In this document: positions 35,965 through 46,735 of the stretch, in pieces | Position numbering within the stretch: position 1 is the first letter of the stretch | Layout of the letters: the number at the start of each line of letters is the position of its first letter | From: Oscillatoriales cyanobacterium RM2_1_1 | GTDB lineage: Bacteria > Cyanobacteriota > Cyanobacteriia > Cyanobacteriales > Microcoleaceae | Assembly (NCBI GenBank): GCA_012033335.1 | Contig: JAAURB010000010.1 | Location: 1 to 64,000, forward strand | Length of the DNA: 64,000 nucleotides | Reading direction: 5' to 3' | Made by a program: the position numbers and the translations under genes | Notes under the pieces: model-generated | What the model was told of the DNA's origin: nothing | Seen by the model: only the letters and a program-made list of their open reading frames with translations | Database searches by the model: none

Positions 35965-38040
35965 TCAACTGCTAACTTTTACAGGCTCTTGAGCGGCTTG
36001 ATAGTGGGTTACGGTGACTCGATTTCGGCCTTTGCGTTTTGATTCCTGCAGGGCTCGCTCCGCCGATTGCACCAGGGTGGCATAGGAATCACCAATTTTG
36101 GGAATTGCACTCGCCACCCCCACACTAACGGTCACAACCTCCTCAGGAAACCCTCCAAACTTATAACTTTTAATATCAATTCCCAGGGCTTTCACCTGTT
36201 CTCGAACCCGTTCCGCTACACACACGGCCCCAGCAACATCAGTCCGAGGGAGTAAAATCATAAACTCTTCTCCCCCATATCGAGTCACCAGATCATCGGG
36301 TCGATTGACACAAGCGCGAATCGACTGAGCAATCTGTTGCAAACAACTGTCCCCGGCAGGATGGCCATAGATAGCATTGTAGATCTTGAAGAAGTCAATA
36401 TCGGCCAGAATTGCCGATAAACAAGTCTGATCCCGTAGGGCACGCCGCCACTCTAACTTGATGTAATTATCAAAGTAGCGCTTATTTGCCAATTGAGTCA
36501 ACTCATCTAGGTTACAAATTTGCAGCAATTCCAAATTTTCTTTTTTGAGTTGCTCGGGCTGATGGGATGGCTCCGAAACAGGGTACAAACCGTTCAGGAT
36601 GGGTTCGGGTTCTAATTCAATTTCCATCAAAGCGCTCGTCCGGTCGGATTGTAAAAGTTGATTCCGGAAATAGATGGCATAAAGCTGACAACTGGGCATG
36701 GTGTAGTTGCCATCTAAATTCACCAAACCCAGACTGTTGAGCTTATAAGCCAGGGTTGGTTCTAGAGAAACCCCCTGGTCACTCGACACCACCTGTTGGA
36801 GGGCTAGACGAAGATAGGAATTTGACTGAATCATCGACAGCATCCGCCGGAGATGGTCGTTATAGACTCCGGCTTCAGTGGGAGCCTGATGCAATAGATC
36901 TTGCAATCGCTGACGCTGTTGTTCCCAGGTTTCGGTGCGATCCTTGGCGGGGGGCATGAACATGATAGAGGTGGGATTGAGGGAATGCTGAGGAAATGCC
37001 AGGTGATGCAGGGCTAGCTGAATCAGATAGGGATGCCCGCCGACAATCCCCATCAGTTGCTCAGTATCAATCTGACTAAACCAGGCTAATCCGTAGCGTC
37101 GGGCCAGTTCCGAGACCTGATCGGGGGTAAATGGGGGTAGGGTGAGGGGCAACCCGATGTTAAACGGAGATTGATTCAGGTTCAGGGGAATGTAGACTTC
37201 AGTTGAATAAGAAACGATCAGACGCAGCTTTTGCCAAACTTCAGTTTTGCGGGCCTGTTCATGCCAGAATCGCAGCAAGGGCAGGAACTCTTTGGCAATT
37301 TCGGGATATTCAAAAACCCGGTCAATTTCAGTCAGGGCCAGCACCAATGGAGTCGGCAGTTGTGTCAATAAATGGGCTTGCATATATATCGTACAACTGA
37401 CTTTACTCCCAATATCCTCATCCCAGTATTCGTTGAGTTTGGGTGAGAGTTGGAGTTCCCGGCTGAGATTCGCGCAGAACCATCGTAGAAATCGATCCAG
37501 GCTAGAAAATGCTGTGTTGTCCGCCTGGCCTAGGTCAAGATGAATCATCTGATAGTTTTCCTGGGCTGCCCGATCCAGGATATTCAAAATCAGGGAGCTT
37601 TTGCCCATCTTACGGGGAGCCTTAATCCGGATCAAACTCCCGGGCTCTAAAAGCTTGGCATAGGCCAGATCCTCAATCGGAGGCCGAGGAATATAGAATC
37701 CAGAATCTGGAGCCAGGGGGCTATCGGGAAACTCTAGGGTGGGAACTGAACCCAGGCTAGAATAGCTGCGGATCGATTGCTGTTGGGCCGGAGTCAGGGG
37801 ACGATGCTCTAACAGCTTACGAAAATTGGCTTTGCTAATCGGTTCACCCAGCACGTCGCTGGCCAGAACCCAGAGTCCTGCGGCCACTTTCCGCACCCGT
37901 TCAGCTCCATAGAATGCTTCTTGGGCAATCACCGCGTAGGTTTTGCCCTCCCAAGCATGACGGAGAATCAATTCCTGGAGAGTAGTAATCGGGGTGGGAT
38001 GACCGGCATTCAACAGTTGGATGAGTTCATCAATTGTCAT
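35965..38040 (-). CDS. vMAP-like N-domain + AAA-like NTPase + GGDEF diguanylate cyclase fusion
   Basis: The 691 residues divide into three parts. Residues 1-80 are helical and resemble the N-terminal domain of vWA-MoxR-associated proteins (TIDELIQLLN...AVIAQEAFYGAERVRKV). About 110-460 is an AAA-like NTPase with P-loop APRKMGKSS (Lys147), Walker-B-like LVLALTEIDRVF, and GGHPYLIQLAL. About 515-680 is a GGDEF domain with active GGEEF (589-593) and an intact RxxD inhibitory site (RPDD) five residues before it. It should make cyclic-di-GMP with product inhibition, perhaps gated by the NTPase. Cytoplasmic, no membrane segment. Confidence 0.88.
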   Translation of the reverse strand: MTIDELIQLLNAGHPTPITTLQELILRHAWEGKTYAVIAQEAFYGAERVRKVAAGLWVLASDVLGEPISKANFRKLLEHRPLTPAQQQSIRSYSSLGSVPTLEFPDSPLAPDSGFYIPRPPIEDLAYAKLLEPGSLIRIKAPRKMGKSSLILNILDRAAQENYQMIHLDLGQADNTAFSSLDRFLRWFCANLSRELQLSPKLNEYWDEDIGSKVSCTIYMQAHLLTQLPTPLVLALTEIDRVFEYPEIAKEFLPLLRFWHEQARKTEVWQKLRLIVSYSTEVYIPLNLNQSPFNIGLPLTLPPFTPDQVSELARRYGLAWFSQIDTEQLMGIVGGHPYLIQLALHHLAFPQHSLNPTSIMFMPPAKDRTETWEQQRQRLQDLLHQAPTEAGVYNDHLRRMLSMIQSNSYLRLALQQVVSSDQGVSLEPTLAYKLNSLGLVNLDGNYTMPSCQLYAIYFRNQLLQSDRTSALMEIELEPEPILNGLYPVSEPSHQPEQLKKENLELLQICNLDELTQLANKRYFDNYIKLEWRRALRDQTCLSAILADIDFFKIYNAIYGHPAGDSCLQQIAQSIRACVNRPDDLVTRYGGEEFMILLPRTDVAGAVCVAERVREQVKALGIDIKSYKFGGFPEEVVTVSVGVASAIPKIGDSYATLVQSAERALQESKRKGRNRVTVTHYQAAQEPVKVSS

Positions 38041-38769
38041 GGGATTAGCGACACAGAAGGAACTTCACGAGTAAGGCATGGGATGTAGCTATGGTACTCG
38101 ATATGATGGACAAGATGCCAATTTCAACATGAGTTTGCTACCCCATCTTGAAAAGAGCTCTAGTTATGCCCTATACTTAATCTTTAGTTTAGCCGTTATC
38201 AAGGTTAAATTCTTATCTAATCAACCCTTTTTCCCTTTATCAACTACAAATTCAACTAACTACAAATTCAACTACAAATCATCCTCAGAGTTTGGTCGTT
38301 TGTTCATCTTGTGATACCCAATCGCAGATATTTGGGGCTATGATCATTTGAGGACTTGCAAAGCCAGGATTGAGACCATCCCTAAGTCATCGGTACATTA
38401 GAGTTTTTCGCAGAGGTTTCTCGCAGAATTTCATCAGCATAATACACTATGAGCCAACTCAATCTGCGATCTCAGGTAGAAATCTGGATTGCAGATATTT
38501 CTTAGATGTAATTGATGTTGATTTGATTTAAATTTTGATTTCAGTATCGATCGAATGTCCAGGGTTGCTGTAGGTCAACAGCCCAGTTTCCCGCTCAGAA
38601 CTTAAAAGGTTAAGATCTAATTTCAAACTGAACAACGAGTCTCCCCCATAAAAAACTGCTGACCGCTTCAGGCGGGGCAGTCTAGGTCTGGAGTATAGTA
38701 CTCCGTATTTCACTCTAATCCCTTAAGCTCCTGAAGTTAACACCCAAAAACTGCCAGATAAGGATTTGT
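38041..38769. other. 730-nt non-coding region before the hybrid kinase
   Basis: It contains a 16-nt tandem duplication (AACTACAAATTCAACT, 38242-38273) and AT-rich DNA. An AAGGA ribosome site lies just before the kinase ATG (38762-38766 region). I see no gene; two short open frames lack protein-like composition. Confidence 0.5.
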
Positions 38770-41700
38770 ATGGGAGAAACAATAAGCATCAACTGTTGCT
38801 GGGTCAGCAATTTTCTTGGGCTGATATCGCCTCAGCTCTCTCAGTTGCAAAACCTGACAGATGTTTTAACTCTATTTTTAGCTTATGGCGCTCTATTCTA
38901 TCTGACTTCGCGCAGTCAGCCATCAGTAACCGGCAATTTCTATTTTTTTAATTATTTTTTAATCTTTCTAGGGGTTTGGGGATTGCTCAATAGCTTTTTA
39001 CATTTATTGATGGCTAGACCAATTTGGACTAGCCATTCAGGTTTCCTAGACTGGATTCAGGAAATTTTCCTAGCTCTATTGACGGGTCTTTTTGCCCTAG
39101 GGCTGATCCGTCAGCGCCAACCGACCCGGATACCGAACGGCTATGGGCAACGGCTGATTCCGGAGGCAGCCCTTGAGCCACCCTGTCATTGTTCCCCTTC
39201 GAGTCTGGCCACGGCCCTGGAAAATCTCACAGCCAAAACCAATTCTCTTACGGGGCAGGATTTCTTTGCGGCCTTAGTTCAACATCTGGGTCTGACTTTA
39301 GAGGTCTCCTACGTGGCGATAGCCGAAATCTCAGATCAAACCCCTTTGACCTTAAAAACCTCAGCCATCTGGCATAATGGTCAATTGCAGGAGAATGGGG
39401 AGTTGATCATTACCCATTCACCCTGTGAGCAAGTGATTCAATCTGGACAATTGCAATTCTTCCGCAGGGATGTTCAGGAATTGTTTCCAGATTTCCAGAA
39501 TTTGGGGGCATTGAATGCTGACTGCTATTTGGGGATTCCTCTGGTGGATCAATCCCAGGTTCCGACTGGGGTTTTATGTATTCTTAATCAAGCGCCCCTG
39601 AGAGATGAAACTACCGCCCAGATTGTCCTGACTCTATTTGCCCCCCGAGTATCGGCGGAATTTCAGCGGCTACAGACAGAATCATCGCTCCATCAGGTGC
39701 GCGACCAGCTAGAAGTTCGAGCTCAGTCTGCAACCCAAACCCTGCAGCAATGCCCAACGGATCTAGGACAGGTTAATTTGGCCCTGGAACGGGAGATTCA
39801 AGAACGGGTAGCGGCAGAATTCAGTCTCCTGACCAGTGGAGTTCGGCTGCGGAAGCAACAAAACGGATTGCTAGACTTGGCTCAAAGCCAAAAGCTTTAT
39901 CAAGGGAACCTCAAAGAAGCATTGGGGGAAATTGTTGAAGTTGCGGCCCACACCCTGAGCGTTGAGCGGGTAAGTATCTGGCTCTATAGTAGCGATCGCA
40001 TTGAGTTTCATCTGGCCAGTTGTTATGATTCGATGCTCTCGTCCTCCTCTTATGCCCTGCCTGAATTACCTGAAGCCTTAAGTTGTCAGGATTACCCCTT
40101 TTATTGTCAAGCTTTAGATGCTGAACGGGTGATCTCTGTCACCGATATCCAAACCGATCCCCGGATTCAAGAACTTGCCCTGAGCTATTGGAGTTTGGCC
40201 CAGGTATCGACTGTTCTGATTGTACCAATCCAGCTCAGGGGTCAGGTTCAGGGGGCGATTTGGTTTGAACAACGCCATGCTCCCCGAACCTGGATGATTG
40301 AAGAACAAAATTTTGCCAGCTATCTGGCCTATATGACGGCTTTGGCCATTGAGTCCCGGGAGCACCGGCAAGCCGAAGAGGCCCTGCGGGCCAGCCAGCT
40401 CTGGGTTCAGGGCATTGCCGATGCTAGCCCTAGTATTCTCTATCTCTACGACCTGGAAACCCATCGCAATCTCTACATCAATCGGACTGTAATTGATATT
40501 CTGGGCTATACGGCTGAAGACATTCAAGGAATGGAGCAAACCTTCTTGGAAGCTCTGATGCATCCGGAGGATCTAGATCGGATGGCCGATTACTACACCC
40601 AGATGGCCATTGGTTATGAAGGGGATATCTTTGAGGTGGAGTACCGGATGCGGCATCGGGAGGGTGATTGGCTCTGGTTGGTCAGTCGTGATACGGTCTT
40701 TAGCAAAACTCCAACAGGAATGCCCCAACAGATTTTAGGGACAGCGAGTGATATTACGGAGATCAAGCAAGCAGAAACCGCGCTAAAAGCCAGTGAAGCC
40801 TTCTTGCATCGGGTGATCAACTCCGTGGCTGATCCAATCTTTGTCAAAGATGCTCAGCATCATTGGACAATGGTGAATGAAGCCTTCTGTCAATTGGTGG
40901 GCCAGAGTCGGCCTACACTACTCAATGCTGCTGATGGTCAAACCCAGGCCATCAACCCCACCCAACTGTTTGGCGATAGTGATGAGCAAGTGTTGAGGTC
41001 AGGGGCGGAGGTCGAGCGTGAGGAAACCTTCGTAGACTCCCAGGGAATCGCCCATATCCTGATTACTAAAAAGATTGGATTTACCGATCTTTCAGGTAAC
41101 CCCGCCTTGGTGGGAATTATTCACGACATTACTGAGCGCAAACGCTCCGAAGCTACCCTGCGGCAAGTGGCTGAACGGGAAAGGGCCTTGTCTCTGATCA
41201 TCCAGCAAATGCGGCAATCGCTGGAACTAGAAACCATCTTTAGCTGCACGGTTCAAGAGTTGCGGGCGGCCACCGAAAGTGATCGGGTCGCGATCTACCA
41301 ATTCAACCCAGATTGGAGTGGACAATTTGTTGCGGAGTCGGTTGGCCAGGGCTGGAACTCCCTATTGAGTCAGCAGGATCAAGCTTCTAATTCTGTCGTG
41401 AATCAGCAAGCAATCCAAACCGATGGCTGCGTGGTTCAGCTCATTAGTCAAGCTGAAGACCAGATTCAAGACACTTACCTTCAGGAAACCCAAGGGGGAG
41501 CCTATCGCCAGGGAGCCAGTTTTCTCTGCGTTCATGATGTCTATCAGGCTGGGTTTGAGCCCTGTTATCTGGAGCTGCTCGAACAGTTTCAAGCTAAAGC
41601 CTACATTACAGTACCAATTTTTTGTGGTAACCAACTCTGGGGCTTGTTGGCCACCTATCAAAACTCTAACCCCCGACTCTGGGAAGAAACTGAAATCCAA

Positions 41701-43293
41701 ATGGCGGTTCAAGTGGGAACTCAGCTTGGGGTAGCCGTGCAACAGGCAGAACTCTTGGCCAAGACCAAGCAACAGGCAGAAGAACTCAAACAAGCTAAGG
41801 AAGTTGCCGATGCGGCTAACCGATCCAAGAGCGAGTTTCTCGCCAATATGAGCCATGAGCTTCGGACTCCCTTAAACGCGATTTTAGGGTTCACCCAACT
41901 GATGAACCACGACCGGGAGTTGTCCACCGAATATCAGCAATATTTGGGGATCATCTCCCGATCCGGAGAGCACTTATTAAACCTGATCAATGACATTTTG
42001 GAAATGTCAAAAATTGAGGCGGGACGGATTACCCTGAATTCCTGTGATTTTGATCTGCATCGCTTACTCAAAAGCTTGTACGAGATGTTACAACTCAAGG
42101 CGGAGTCGAAGGGGCTTGACTTGATTTTTGAGTGGGATACTACTACTATTCCTCAATACATCTCAACGGATGAAAATAAACTGCGTCAAGTATTGCTCAA
42201 CCTGCTGGGCAACGCCATTAAATTCACCCAGACGGGTCAGGTTGTACTGCGGGTTAGATTGCAGGATTATCCGATTGCTGAGAAACCAGCACTGAAACCA
42301 GCATTGAAACCAGCACTGAATGGAACCCCCCCAGCAAAGACACCGGAGATCGCCCTGATTTTTTTTGAGGTAGAAGATACCGGACTGGGAATTGCCGCCG
42401 AAGAACTCCATCGATTGTTTGAAGCCTTTAGTCAAACTGAGGTTGGGATCAAGTCAGGGGAAGGCACAGGTTTAGGACTGCCGATTAGTCAGAAGTTTGT
42501 CCACCTGATGGGGGGAGAGATTCAGGTTCAGTCTCAACCGAAACTGGGAAGCGTATTCACATTTGATATTCAAGTTGAATTGGCAAATGTAGCCGTGACT
42601 GAGACGAGTCCCGGTTGTCAGGAAATTGCCGGTTTGGCCCCCGATCAGCCCATTCCTCGGATCCTGGTGGTTGAAGATAAGTTTACCAATCGCTTGCTTC
42701 TGGTCAAGTTTTTAGAAGGAATTGGATTCCAGATCAAACAAGCCGAAAATGGGGAAGAGGCGATCGCCCTCTGGTTAGAGTGGCAACCCGATCTAATCCT
42801 GATGGACATGCGGATGCCAGTGATGGACGGCTATGAAGCGACTAAACGGATCAAAGCCCTGGATGAGTCGGAAAAAACCAGTATTATTGCGCTGACGGCG
42901 AGCGCATTTGAAGAAGAACGACAACTTATTTTATCCATTGGCTGTGACGGTTTTGTTCGGAAACCCTATAAGGAAACTGAGTTGCTAACGGCTATCAGCG
43001 CTCAATTGGGCATTGAGTACATTTACAAAACAGCATCCTCCACCCCATCCTGTGACTCTGGAGAGAATCTATCCAAATTTATGCTCAATCCTGAAGCATT
43101 GCAGGTGATGCCTCGAGAATGGGTAGAAAACCTGCACAGCGCAGCAGCTCAGTGTAGCGATTTATTAACCGCCAAGATGATTGAGCAAATTCCGCCTGAA
43201 CGTCAAGAACTCGGGGATGCTCTGCAGGAATTAGTCGAAAATTTCCGATTTGATCGGATTATGGATTTAACCCACTCATCCGTATTTAAGTAA
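38770..43293 (+). CDS. membrane-anchored hybrid histidine kinase with GAF, PAS and CBCR-type GAF domains
   Basis: The domains of this 1507-residue sensor, in order: two or three membrane helices (about 30-115); GAF (about 150-300); coiled coil; GAF (about 375-530); PAS (about 548-665); PAS (about 675-800); a GAF of the phytochrome/cyanobacteriochrome type (about 815-995); HisKA with [13 protein letters not shown] (His1029); HATPase with [11 protein letters not shown]; a receiver with [13 protein letters not shown] (Asp1346); and a C-terminal tail. In the third GAF the bilin-binding Cys position is kept ([13 protein letters not shown], Cys932) but the usual next histidine is tyrosine. A second Cys lies at 920. 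A KPAL triplet repeat sits in the kinase domain. Confidence 0.92.
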   Translation: MGETISINCCWVSNFLGLISPQLSQLQNLTDVLTLFLAYGALFYLTSRSQPSVTGNFYFFNYFLIFLGVWGLLNSFLHLLMARPIWTSHSGFLDWIQEIFLALLTGLFALGLIRQRQPTRIPNGYGQRLIPEAALEPPCHCSPSSLATALENLTAKTNSLTGQDFFAALVQHLGLTLEVSYVAIAEISDQTPLTLKTSAIWHNGQLQENGELIITHSPCEQVIQSGQLQFFRRDVQELFPDFQNLGALNADCYLGIPLVDQSQVPTGVLCILNQAPLRDETTAQIVLTLFAPRVSAEFQRLQTESSLHQVRDQLEVRAQSATQTLQQCPTDLGQVNLALEREIQERVAAEFSLLTSGVRLRKQQNGLLDLAQSQKLYQGNLKEALGEIVEVAAHTLSVERVSIWLYSSDRIEFHLASCYDSMLSSSSYALPELPEALSCQDYPFYCQALDAERVISVTDIQTDPRIQELALSYWSLAQVSTVLIVPIQLRGQVQGAIWFEQRHAPRTWMIEEQNFASYLAYMTALAIESREHRQAEEALRASQLWVQGIADASPSILYLYDLETHRNLYINRTVIDILGYTAEDIQGMEQTFLEALMHPEDLDRMADYYTQMAIGYEGDIFEVEYRMRHREGDWLWLVSRDTVFSKTPTGMPQQILGTASDITEIKQAETALKASEAFLHRVINSVADPIFVKDAQHHWTMVNEAFCQLVGQSRPTLLNAADGQTQAINPTQLFGDSDEQVLRSGAEVEREETFVDSQGIAHILITKKIGFTDLSGNPALVGIIHDITERKRSEATLRQVAERERALSLIIQQMRQSLELETIFSCTVQELRAATESDRVAIYQFNPDWSGQFVAESVGQGWNSLLSQQDQASNSVVNQQAIQTDGCVVQLISQAEDQIQDTYLQETQGGAYRQGASFLCVHDVYQAGFEPCYLELLEQFQAKAYITVPIFCGNQLWGLLATYQNSNPRLWEETEIQMAVQVGTQLGVAVQQAELLAKTKQQAEELKQAKEVADAANRSKSEFLANMSHELRTPLNAILGFTQLMNHDRELSTEYQQYLGIISRSGEHLLNLINDILEMSKIEAGRITLNSCDFDLHRLLKSLYEMLQLKAESKGLDLIFEWDTTTIPQYISTDENKLRQVLLNLLGNAIKFTQTGQVVLRVRLQDYPIAEKPALKPALKPALNGTPPAKTPEIALIFFEVEDTGLGIAAEELHRLFEAFSQTEVGIKSGEGTGLGLPISQKFVHLMGGEIQVQSQPKLGSVFTFDIQVELANVAVTETSPGCQEIAGLAPDQPIPRILVVEDKFTNRLLLVKFLEGIGFQIKQAENGEEAIALWLEWQPDLILMDMRMPVMDGYEATKRIKALDESEKTSIIALTASAFEEERQLILSIGCDGFVRKPYKETELLTAISAQLGIEYIYKTASSTPSCDSGENLSKFMLNPEALQVMPREWVENLHSAAAQCSDLLTAKMIEQIPPERQELGDALQELVENFRFDRIMDLTHSSVFK
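42285..42320 (+). repeat. 12-nt tandem triplication inside the histidine kinase gene
   Basis: ACCAGCACTGAA occurs three times (the middle copy has one change), coding KPALKPAL-type residues within a variable loop of the HATPase domain. It stays in frame, so the kinase is not broken. Confidence 0.9.
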
Positions 43294-43741
43294 AGCCAGG
43301 TTCAAATAGCGCCAAACAATCCTGAGCCAGAATACCACCCACCACTTTGATCTCCTGAAATCCTCGTTGAACGATGGCTTCGCAGGTCAGATCAATCTGC
43401 TCTGAACCAATGGCAATCAAGTCTTTTGTAGAAGCCCCAAAAACAATTTCTGAAACCCCTGACCACACGCAAGCCGCCGCACACATCGGACAGGGTTCGC
43501 AAGTTGTGTACAGAGTATATCCTTTTAAAATCTCTAGAGAATAGGACTTACGAGCTTGAGTAAATTGCCGCAGAACATTTAGTTCTCCATGGGCAGAAAC
43601 ATCGCTGTCTCGCTGCGCCGTATTATAGCCTTTGAGAATGACTTCACTATCTTTAACCAGCACCGCCCCGTAGGGCATGTCTCCTTTTTTTGCTTCTTCT
43701 AAAGCAATTTGCATAAAATATTCGTGGGTTCGATGAATCAT
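43286..43741 (-). CDS. CMP/dCMP-type nucleoside or nucleobase deaminase
   Basis: This 151-residue zinc hydrolase has the family motifs [10 protein letters not shown] (zinc His and catalytic Glu; Gly replaces the common Ala between them) and [14 protein letters not shown] (the two zinc cysteines). The form is closest to guanine deaminase/cytosine deaminase-like proteins; tRNA adenosine deaminase is the alternative. The 3' end overlaps the histidine kinase gene by 8 nt, convergently. A double GAATATTC palindrome lies 34-50 nt upstream. Confidence 0.85.
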   Translation of the reverse strand: MIHRTHEYFMQIALEEAKKGDMPYGAVLVKDSEVILKGYNTAQRDSDVSAHGELNVLRQFTQARKSYSLEILKGYTLYTTCEPCPMCAAACVWSGVSEIVFGASTKDLIAIGSEQIDLTCEAIVQRGFQEIKVVGGILAQDCLALFEPGFT

Positions 43742-43774
43742 TTTGATGCTTGATGATAATTTTTTGACATATTT

Positions 43775-43791
43775 GAATATTCAGAATATTC
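43775..43791. promoter_or_regulatory. double palindrome GAATATTC-A-GAATATTC
   Basis: Two copies of the 8-bp palindrome GAATATTC, one base apart, lie upstream of the deaminase ATG. Their spacing of nine bases is close to one helical turn. This has the look of an operator; the regulator is unknown. Confidence 0.45.
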
Positions 43792-43792
43792 C

Positions 43793-43820
43793 TTGAAAGT
43801 CCTGTACTGAGGACTTTCAA
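43793..43820. terminator. 11-bp perfect hairpin between deaminase and DUF2267 gene
   Basis: TTGAAAGTCCT and AGGACTTTCAA pair over a 6-nt loop, 28 nt after the DUF2267 stop. There is no T-run on the minus strand after it, so it may be a weak terminator or an mRNA-end structure for the DUF2267 gene. Confidence 0.5.
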
Positions 43821-43847
43821 AAAATACGATGATGATAAATCAGCAAC

Positions 43848-44315
43848 CTAAGCTCTGAGCCAGATCTCCTGGATTTTTCCCGGTAAACTCTGACTAATCT
43901 CTTGAATTCTTTCCTGAGATAGTTCATCTTTAGTGGCTGAAAATACCGCCTCGATCACCGCTTCACCACTTGTTCCTCGGGGCATTCCTCCCTCTTGTTC
44001 AATCCGGCGAACAAAAAGCTGATCATCGATATTCAGAGGTGGACGGATGCGGCTCAACCAGGCAACAATGGGGTTAGTATCCTTCCAGAGCGTTGCAACT
44101 TCTGTCTGCAAGGATTTATCGTCTGAGGCAGATTGAGCCTCAGTGTGGAGTTCTTTGGTGACTCGATCAGCGGCTTCAGTCGTCATCACATCCCGCATGG
44201 TGCGGAAAACAACTTCACATAAATCCCTGGCTTCATACAGATCGGTTAGTCCGGCTTGGGACTGAACCTTCTCTAAAAACCTGGAGTTCGATTCAGAAAT
44301 TTGTTCGGTTGTCAT
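43848..44315 (-). CDS. DUF2267 family protein
   Basis: This 155-residue helical protein carries the DUF2267 pattern of two similar halves: ARDLCEVVFRTMRDVMTTEAA and GEAVIEAVFSATKDEL, each followed by a short amphipathic stretch. DUF2267 proteins are soluble, widespread and uncharacterised. ATG at 44313-44315. Confidence 0.75.
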   Translation of the reverse strand: MTTEQISESNSRFLEKVQSQAGLTDLYEARDLCEVVFRTMRDVMTTEAADRVTKELHTEAQSASDDKSLQTEVATLWKDTNPIVAWLSRIRPPLNIDDQLFVRRIEQEGGMPRGTSGEAVIEAVFSATKDELSQERIQEISQSLPGKIQEIWLRA

Positions 44316-44551
44316 AGAATTTTCCTCAAAAGTATGAATTTAGTAACATTAGGAACTTAATCAAATACAAGAATTGTTGCATCTTCCAAAAGAGATACAA
44401 CAGTTTTCGTAAGAGTTCCCCTATCTAGCTCCAGCCGTTGCATTCAGGATGGGATTGGGATTCGCATCAGGTTCCCAGACAAAGACCAGTCCTTGCTCAA
44501 CGGCTGTGACTATAGCCACTCCTTTAAAACTATCAGGCTTTTGACCTCAGC

Positions 44552-46735
44552 TTAAGGTAAAATTTGCCAAACTTTGATGGTATCGTCGAAGCTACCACTG
44601 ACCAACATTTTCCCCTGGGGTTCAAACGCTAAGTCAACCCAGGATTTATGGCCTTTCAGGGTACCGATCAAGCTTCCAGTTGGCATTTGCCAGAGATTAA
44701 TTGTGCCGGCAAAGTCCCCACTAGCCAGAATCTGACTATTGGAACTGAAGGCGAGAGAATAGATTTTGTCGTGATGTCCTGCTAAGGTTTGCTCAGGAAT
44801 ATTGTTAAAGTACTGGGACTTAAGCTGCTCCAAATCCCAAAGCTTGACGGTTTGATCCGAACTGCCGGTCGCTAGAATGCGCCCATCTGCACTCACTGCA
44901 ACGGACCAAATTGTACTAGAATGACCCCTAATGCTTCGCAACAGTTGACCGGTGCGCCAATTCCACAGCTCAATCATTCCGTCCCCACTCCCTGCAACCA
45001 ACTCAGACGCATCGGGAGTAAAAGCCAGGGTTTGAACCTCGTCCGTATAGCCTTGAAATTGTCTGAATTCCTGGCCCGTTTGCAGGTTCCACAACCGAAT
45101 GGTGCGATCGCGGCCCGTACTGGCCAGAATTTTGCCATCCGGACTCAGGGCAATGGCGTAAATCCATCCCTGATGACCTTCAAGTACCTTCAATAGCTCC
45201 CCTGTAACCAAGTCCCAGACTTTAATACTATTGTCGCCACTGCCACTGACCAAAATGCGATTGTCAGGACTAAAAACCAGGGTACTAACGGGATGGGAAT
45301 GGCCCCGCAGAGTTTCTAGAATTCTGCCCTGAAAGTCAAGAATGTCGATGGTTCCATCCGTGTTTCCAGAGGCAACCGTTTGTCCATTGGGACTCATGGC
45401 GATCGCCCAAACTGGCCCAGAGCTTTGTTTGAGGGTCTGCACTAAGGGTAGCCCGGAGGTTGGGGGAAATTGATCCGGTTGTGACTGGGTGGGAGGTGAG
45501 GAGTAATCTGGCTCTATAGGAGCGTAAACAATTGGCCTGGAACCTGGCCCTAACAATCGGGAAACCAGAACCAGTATCAACCCGACAAAAGCGGCCCCTG
45601 TCCCGACGGCAAATTGCCACTTGACCCTTTGGATCTGAGGCAACGTTCGCCAATGCTGCGATCGCTCCATATCCTTGAGCACTGCAGCAACGGATTGGTA
45701 TCGCTTGGTAGGATTTCGTTCAATCAACCGATCCAAAATACATTCCAGGCGGGGACTAACGGGCTGCTGAAGATAGTCCTGCCAGACCCACTGCTGGGAT
45801 GTCGTTTCAACCAGATCAAAGGGGGGCAGATGGGTCAAGGCATTCAGACAGGTTACCCCCAGGCTATACAGATCGCTATTGGGCTGAGGATGGCCCCTAA
45901 GCTGTTCTGGAGCGGCATACTCTGCTGAACCCCAATTTGAATGGGCATCGTCTATAATCCCATCAGTTTCTAGTTTTGAAGGAATCCCAATATCAACTAA
46001 AGCAAAGGGTCGAGGGGCAGTATCTTCTGGATCCGAGGTGATGGTGGCACGAACCAAATGATCGGATCTAGATGAAGGATAATTAGACCACTTCAGTGGT
46101 GAGTTCGGGGAACGTGACAAGGACTGAGGTGTTGTTTGAGTAGTCGCTGGAGTAGTGGTTTGAATAATGTTTTCAGGCTTGATGTCGCCATGGATCAAAC
46201 CCCGTTGATGGAGGGTTTGGAGATTCGGGAGAATATCTTTTAAGAGTCGCCAGACCTGCTCCTCCGTGAAGGTCTCACCCTCCGCAACGGTTGTGGCCAA
46301 ATTCTCTCCAGCCACATACTCGTAAACCAGATATTGATAATTATCCTGTTCAAAGACCGCCCATAGATCCGGCAATGTAGTTGGGCGAACAGCCTGCTGC
46401 CAATGGGCGGCAAGATTTTGCAGGTGTTGTCTCTGATCCAGGTTTCTCTGATTTAAATTGCTTTGATCCAGAGCCGAAGGAAAATCAACTGAATCCTGAG
46501 TTTCAAGGTCAGAACGGCCTGGGGTAGAAATCAGCAATTGTTTGATTACGCAGGGAGGCTGGGTGGGTTGGTCTGTGTCAATCCCCAGAAAGGTTTGATG
46601 AGTCGTCGATTTCCCCAAGCGTTGAACAACTTGATAACGCCCTTTAAGCTTCAAACTAGAACCACAACCCTGGCAAAAGTTAAGGTAAGCCGGATTCTTG
46701 GGGGTATTGCAGTGAGGATTAATGCAGTAGCTCAT
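44552..46735 (-). CDS. Ser/Thr protein kinase with zinc-ribbon N-terminus and seven WD40 repeats
   Basis: This 727-residue protein begins with a zinc ribbon (Cys4, Cys9, Cys21, Cys24). The kinase domain (about 33-360) has a weak glycine loop (LGKSTTHQTF), VIK near 65, catalytic HGDIKPENI (Asp184) and VDIGIPS where DFG is expected; cyanobacterial kinases of this type often deviate here. One membrane helix (about 374-395) separates it from an extracytoplasmic beta-propeller of seven WD40 repeats (about 435-727), each with a SPDG/xxGH...KVWD pattern. The propeller probably senses a ligand or docks a partner. Signalling target unknown. Confidence 0.92.
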   Translation of the reverse strand: MSYCINPHCNTPKNPAYLNFCQGCGSSLKLKGRYQVVQRLGKSTTHQTFLGIDTDQPTQPPCVIKQLLISTPGRSDLETQDSVDFPSALDQSNLNQRNLDQRQHLQNLAAHWQQAVRPTTLPDLWAVFEQDNYQYLVYEYVAGENLATTVAEGETFTEEQVWRLLKDILPNLQTLHQRGLIHGDIKPENIIQTTTPATTQTTPQSLSRSPNSPLKWSNYPSSRSDHLVRATITSDPEDTAPRPFALVDIGIPSKLETDGIIDDAHSNWGSAEYAAPEQLRGHPQPNSDLYSLGVTCLNALTHLPPFDLVETTSQQWVWQDYLQQPVSPRLECILDRLIERNPTKRYQSVAAVLKDMERSQHWRTLPQIQRVKWQFAVGTGAAFVGLILVLVSRLLGPGSRPIVYAPIEPDYSSPPTQSQPDQFPPTSGLPLVQTLKQSSGPVWAIAMSPNGQTVASGNTDGTIDILDFQGRILETLRGHSHPVSTLVFSPDNRILVSGSGDNSIKVWDLVTGELLKVLEGHQGWIYAIALSPDGKILASTGRDRTIRLWNLQTGQEFRQFQGYTDEVQTLAFTPDASELVAGSGDGMIELWNWRTGQLLRSIRGHSSTIWSVAVSADGRILATGSSDQTVKLWDLEQLKSQYFNNIPEQTLAGHHDKIYSLAFSSNSQILASGDFAGTINLWQMPTGSLIGTLKGHKSWVDLAFEPQGKMLVSGSFDDTIKVWQILP

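Noticed and set aside
38078-38314. 78-codon open frame before the hybrid kinase
   Set aside because: It spans a 16-nt tandem duplication, is AT-rich and has no protein-like features.
38800-39110. Ethylene-receptor-like membrane domain at the start of the hybrid kinase
   Set aside because: The helix layout is similar, but the copper-ligand Cys and the key Asp of ethylene-binding domains are missing (the C-x3-H position has Asn).
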